Of a stretch of DNA of 64,000 bases, positions 61,995-64,000 are shown one piece after another. A program made the translations under genes and the position numbers. Each line of letters opens with the position of its first letter. Positions within the stretch are counted from its first letter, which is position 1. The DNA is from Rhizobium nepotum 39/7 (GTDB lineage: Bacteria > Pseudomonadota > Alphaproteobacteria > Rhizobiales > Rhizobiaceae). The stretch covers positions 1 through 64,000 of the forward strand of contig NZ_JWJH01000010.1 in the NCBI RefSeq assembly GCF_000949865.1. Direction: 5' to 3'. The notes under the pieces are model-generated. The model made no database searches. It was given only the letters and a program-made list of their open reading frames with translations, and was not told the DNA's origin.

Positions 61995-63944
61995 ATGCGC
62001 GATGGCGATACATTTTCACTGGGCGTAACGCGCCGAACCTTTGTGGCGGGGCTTGGCGGCGTCGCCGCGCTTTCCGTCATCGGGACCTCGGCGAAAGCTG
62101 CGGCCGGCAAGGAAGCGCCCGAACTGGCAGCCCTGGTGAAAGACGGCAAATTGCCGCCCCTGGCCGAGCGTCTGCCGAAAAACCCGATGGTGGTGACGCC
62201 GCACGAGAAAATCGGCACCTATGGCGGCACGCTCCGCCGAGGCCTGCGCGGCTCTTCGGACCACAATGGCATCCTGCGCATGGTCGGCAATCAGGGACTG
62301 GTTCGCTGGAACATGGACTTCACCGAAGTCCTGCCGAACCTGGCCGAGAAATGGGAGGTTAACGAGGACGCTACGCAGTTCACCTTCCATCTGTTGCAGG
62401 GTGCGAAATGGTCGGATGGCCATCCCTTCACTGCGGATGACGTCGTGTTTGCCATTGAGGACTGCATCAAGAACAAGGAACTCTATAGCGCCACGCCAGC
62501 GCAGCTTTCCGTTGCAGGCAAGGCGGTCGACGTCGAAAAAGTCGATGATTTCACGGTGAAGTTCAAATTCGCAGCGTCCAATGCGCTCTATCTCGAGAAC
62601 CTGGCCACGCCGCTTGGTCAGCACCCAACGCTGTTTCCCAAGCATTATTGCAGCAAATTCCTGCCGAAATACAACACATCGCTCGATGCCGATGTGAAGG
62701 CTGCGGGTGTATCAAGCTGGACGGAACTGTTCCGGGCCAAGTGCGGCGATATCGAAATTCCGTCCCGCTGGTCGAATGTCGACAAGCCGACGCTTGACCC
62801 GTGGGTGGTCAAGGAACCCTATTCCGGCGGCGCGACACGGGTTGTGATGACCCGTAACCCTTACTTCTGGCAGGTCGATACGGAAGGCAATCAGCTGCCC
62901 TACATCGATGAAGTCAATTTCGGCATTTCGCAGGATGTCGAATCGCTGATGTTGAACGTCATTTCCGGCAAGATCGATATTCAGGAGCGCCATATCAGCG
63001 TGCTGGCCAACAAGCCGACCCTGTCGCAGAATATGAAAAAGGGCGACTACCGTCTGCTGACGCTGGTGCCCTCAGCTGCACAGCAATGCCAGATTTACCT
63101 GAACATCACCCATAAAGACCCGGAAATGCGCAAGATGTTCGGCGACAAGTCGTTCCGTCAGGCGTTGTCCATCGCGCTCAACCGGCAGGAAATCATCGAT
63201 ATCGTCTATTTCGGTCAGAGCGAGGGATATCAGGCTGGGCCGCGCCCGACCCATCCCTGGTATAATGAAAAGCTGGCGCGTCAGTACACCGAATACGACG
63301 CCGACAAGGCGAACGATCTTCTCGACAAGGCCGGCTACGACAAGAAGAACGGCAACGGCATGCGGCTGCGGCCTGACGGTCAACCGATCTTCTTCTCGAT
63401 CGATGTCATACCTACGCTCTATCCCGATCTTGTCGATGCGCTGGAACTGGTGAAGGCGCAGTGGGCGCAGATCGGCGTCGATATCAAGGTCAACACCATC
63501 GAACGCGCGCTTTATTATACGCGCGGGGACGATAACGCCCATGACGCGGCGGTCTGGCCCGGCCCCGGCGGTCTTGATCCGATGCTCGATCCACGCGACT
63601 TCTTCGCGTTCCATCCGCAGGGATCGCGCTACGCCATTCCGTGGGCGCTCTGGTACACGTCCAACGGCCAGAAGGGCGAAGAGCCGCCCGAAAGCCAGAA
63701 GAAACGCTTCAAACTGTTCGACGAGGCGCGTTCGACAGCCGACCTTGCCAAGCGTGGCGAGAAGATGAAGGAAATCTTCGATATTGCGGCCGAAGAGTTC
63801 GAGACGATCGGTCTTTGCCTTGCGGTGGGTGGTTTCGGTATCATCCGCAACAATCTGCGCAATGTGCCGGAGAAAGAACCCGACAGCTGGTCGTGGCCCA
63901 ACCCCGGCCCGGCGTTGCCGCAACAGTTCACCTTCACAAGCTGA
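61995..63944 (+). CDS. Tat-exported family-5 solute-binding protein
   Basis: 649 aa, larger than typical OppA. A twin-arginine signal, VTRRTFVAGLGGVAALSVIG at residues 11-30, ends near TSAKA. The mature protein is a family-5 binding protein: EKWEVNEDATQFTFHLLQGAKWSDG, VKEPYSGGATRVVMTRNPYFW and FRQALSIALNRQEIID. Members of this longer type bind oligosaccharides or sugar acids as well as peptides. No permease follows before the window end. Regulated jointly with the divergent GntR unit by context. Confidence 0.92.
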   Translation: MRDGDTFSLGVTRRTFVAGLGGVAALSVIGTSAKAAAGKEAPELAALVKDGKLPPLAERLPKNPMVVTPHEKIGTYGGTLRRGLRGSSDHNGILRMVGNQGLVRWNMDFTEVLPNLAEKWEVNEDATQFTFHLLQGAKWSDGHPFTADDVVFAIEDCIKNKELYSATPAQLSVAGKAVDVEKVDDFTVKFKFAASNALYLENLATPLGQHPTLFPKHYCSKFLPKYNTSLDADVKAAGVSSWTELFRAKCGDIEIPSRWSNVDKPTLDPWVVKEPYSGGATRVVMTRNPYFWQVDTEGNQLPYIDEVNFGISQDVESLMLNVISGKIDIQERHISVLANKPTLSQNMKKGDYRLLTLVPSAAQQCQIYLNITHKDPEMRKMFGDKSFRQALSIALNRQEIIDIVYFGQSEGYQAGPRPTHPWYNEKLARQYTEYDADKANDLLDKAGYDKKNGNGMRLRPDGQPIFFSIDVIPTLYPDLVDALELVKAQWAQIGVDIKVNTIERALYYTRGDDNAHDAAVWPGPGGLDPMLDPRDFFAFHPQGSRYAIPWALWYTSNGQKGEEPPESQKKRFKLFDEARSTADLAKRGEKMKEIFDIAAEEFETIGLCLAVGGFGIIRNNLRNVPEKEPDSWSWPNPGPALPQQFTFTS

Positions 63945-63956
63945 CACCGCCACATG

Positions 63957-63984
63957 GGCGTCGCTGCCTTAAAGCGGCGACGCC
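63957..63984 (+). terminator. Hairpin after the binding-protein gene
   Basis: 11-bp stem with one G-U pair (63957-63967 with 63974-63984) and a 6-nt loop, 12 nt after the stop. There is no T-run, so it is a weak terminator or a stabilising structure that reduces expression of genes downstream. Confidence 0.5.
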
Positions 63985-64000
63985 TCTCAGGTTGTTTCGA

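Noticed and set aside
1-64000. CRISPR arrays, tRNA or rRNA genes, intact insertion sequences
   Set aside because: No regularly spaced repeats, no cloverleaf or rRNA-like sequence and no transposase motif were found on reading through the window.

Overview
The window looks like high-GC alphaproteobacterial DNA, most likely Hyphomicrobiales (Rhizobium, Agrobacterium or Ochrobactrum type). The reasons are the density of ABC importers paired with LysR, GntR and AraC regulators, the Tat-type signal peptides, and the overall protein flavour. No rRNA, tRNA, CRISPR array or intact insertion sequence was seen. The gene content is accessory, as on a chromid, a megaplasmid or a variable chromosomal region, and it carries several decayed genes.

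Region 1 (1-5.3 kb): a NarL/UhpB-type two-component pair is bracketed by two secreted Gly/Asn-rich proteins. An aldo/keto reductase follows, and then a 96-codon chimera joining the start of an MFS transporter to the end of an SGNH hydrolase. Region 2 (5.3-11 kb): a LysR gene, then a four-gene bufferin-type operon on the minus strand (DUF2282 precursor, DUF692/MNIO enzyme, DUF2063 partner, DoxX). After it comes a 1.4-kb gene-poor stretch with two strong terminators (possible small RNAs) and a decayed rsgA tail, and then an I78-type inhibitor lipoprotein. Region 3 (11.2-21.1 kb): redox and detoxification genes with local regulators. These are a haloalkane-dehalogenase-like hydrolase with a divergent MarR and a clear palindromic operator, an NmrA-type reductase, a broken AraC gene, a Tat-exported cyclase, a DUF1349 protein, a LysR/SDR/F420-type oxidoreductase group, and two divergent paralogous AraC regulators.

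Region 4 (21.2-29.6 kb): a long minus-strand cluster (ring-cleaving dioxygenase-like VOC protein, isochorismatase-family hydrolase, XapX protein, YtcJ-type amidohydrolase, DoxX, MFS with a C-terminal extension, chloroperoxidase-like hydrolase). It is divergent from a LysR gene, and shared ATTGCAAT palindromes lie before both of its transcription units. Region 5 (29.7-31.5 kb): gamma-glutamyltransferase. Region 6 (32.2-41.3 kb): a complete ferric-siderophore uptake island with FecI, FecR, an STN-type TonB-dependent receptor, a binding protein, a siderophore-interacting reductase, two FecCD permeases and an ATPase. No siderophore biosynthesis gene is present.

Region 7 (41.6-58.3 kb): two complete peptide-type ABC importers, each with a fused double ATPase. 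The second shares an operon with a class-A-beta-lactamase-like serine hydrolase and is followed by an M20 amidohydrolase. Upstream are two tandem overlapping LysR genes, divergent from an MmgE/PrpD gene. Region 8 (58.5-64 kb): a small catabolic group (UPF0303 protein, DapA-type aldolase, SMP-30 lactonase, FadR-type GntR) divergent from a Tat-exported family-5 solute-binding protein. The permeases of that last importer would lie beyond the window.
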